This document shows, one piece after another, positions 63,797 to 64,000 of a stretch of DNA of 64,000 bases. A model generated the notes under the pieces. The model saw only the letters and a program-made list of their open reading frames with translations, did not search any database and had not been told where the DNA came from. This DNA is from Alphaproteobacteria bacterium (lineage in GTDB: Bacteria; Pseudomonadota; Alphaproteobacteria; Bin95). The translations under genes and the position numbers were made by a program. Position 1 is the first letter of the stretch. Each line of letters starts with the position of its first letter. The DNA is taken from positions 1-64,000 of the forward strand of contig JAURGE010000002.1 of the NCBI GenBank assembly GCA_030833925.1, written 5' to 3'.

Positions 63797-63919
63797 CTAC
63801 CGGCTTGGGTAAATTTTAGGATAGGACATGTTGGCTTCATCGGTGTGCTTTAGTTCGCCTTTTTTCCCGCATGATGAAAGTGAAATCAAAATGGCGGCCA
63901 ATACAAATAGGCGACGCAT
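63797..63919 (-). CDS. lptM: LptM-like small lipoprotein (LPS-assembly factor)
   Basis: The 40-residue product MRRLFVLAAILISLSSCGKKGELK... has a lipobox LSSC at residues 14-17 and a GKKG after the lipidated Cys17, as in LptM/YifL. LptM helps the LptDE outer-membrane translocon mature in E. coli. It is too short for standard gene listing, but a strong AGGAGG precedes the ATG, and the argH-lptM-lysA order is conserved. The ATG overlaps the argH stop by one base. Confidence 0.9.
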   Translation of the reverse strand: MRRLFVLAAILISLSSCGKKGELKHTDEANMSYPKIYPSR

Positions 63920-64000
63920 CACGCCTCCTCTGCCAGCAGCCTACTGCGGGCCGTAGCAACAGCCTGCCGAACCCGTTCTGGTGCGGTACCGCCATAGCTT
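63919..64000 (-). CDS. argH: Argininosuccinate lyase, C-terminal end
   Basis: The last ~27 codons of a gene entering from the right edge translate to SYGGTAPERVRQAVA and end LLAEEA. The SYGGTAPxRV pattern is the C-terminus of argininosuccinate lyase, which splits argininosuccinate to arginine and fumarate. Its stop overlaps lptM by one base (TGATG). Only the 3' end is in this window. Confidence 0.88.
   Translation of the reverse strand, partial: SYGGTAPERVRQAVATARSRLLAEEA

Overview
This window looks like a chromosomal stretch from an alphaproteobacterium, probably a free-living, marine-type heterotroph with moderate GC and many catabolic genes. The evidence is an ATP12-type F1 assembly chaperone, the conserved run htrA - rarA - crcB - rluC-like - HAD phosphatase - atp12, a CoxE/MoxR pair, the zinc-free form of ribosomal protein L36, and an argH - lptM - lysA cluster. 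A more exact placement (for example a SAR116-like or Rhodospirillales lineage) is only a guess. I found no mobile element, prophage, CRISPR array, rRNA or tRNA. Gene packing is tight, with many 1-4 base stop/start overlaps and frequent TTG or GTG starts.

Layout. 1-2.4 kb: groES-groEL on the minus strand with a CIRCE operator and an intrinsic terminator, plus the first codons of another minus-strand gene at the edge. 2.6-8.9 kb: small catabolic genes (luciferase-like monooxygenase, VOC epimerase, TPR protein, cupin, methyltransferase, acyl-CoA synthetase, threonine-synthase-like PLP enzyme). 8.9-20.9 kb: mostly minus strand, with an SDR lacking the usual tyrosine, phosphoglycerate mutase, two paralogous half-permeases, an M20 / hydroxyacyl-CoA dehydrogenase / MlrC cluster divergent from a CoA transferase, a monooxygenase-like ABM protein and the CoxE/MoxR pair. 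21-32 kb: TauD-like dioxygenase, long-chain acyl-CoA synthetase, the htrA-to-atp12 run and PepN. 32-39 kb: glyoxalase, phosphoesterase, amidase and a YhaO/YhaN (SbcD/SbcC-like) DNA repair pair. 39-50 kb: epoxide-hydrolase-like protein, ICL/PEP-mutase enzyme, a three-gene nitrile hydratase / thiocyanate hydrolase-like operon, two MaoC hydratases, GST, tandem VOC protein, pseudouridine synthase, enolase-superfamily enzyme, acyl-CoA dehydrogenase, Bfd-like ferredoxin, DsrE-like protein and dienelactone hydrolase. 50-60 kb: PaiB-like protein, cyclopropane fatty acid synthase, a second acyl-CoA dehydrogenase, a thioredoxin-fused protein with a UGSC-type selenoprotein, then marR-emrA-emrB. 58.8-64 kb: glcF, rpmJ, a DMT exporter, nitroreductase, lysA, lptM and the 3' end of argH.

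The most striking item is the gene at 54878-55393. It is one reading frame interrupted by a single TGA, which would encode the Sec of a U-G-S-C redox motif. An 8-bp hairpin with a GTT apical loop lies 19 bases after the TGA, which fits a bacterial SECIS element. A conventional gene caller would split or truncate this gene. It sits 4 bases after a 480-residue protein that starts with a CPTC thioredoxin-like domain, so the two probably form one redox module of unknown substrate. The second most interesting item is the compact three-subunit nitrile hydratase-like operon at 41.4-42.6 kb, whose beta subunit is split into two very short genes.
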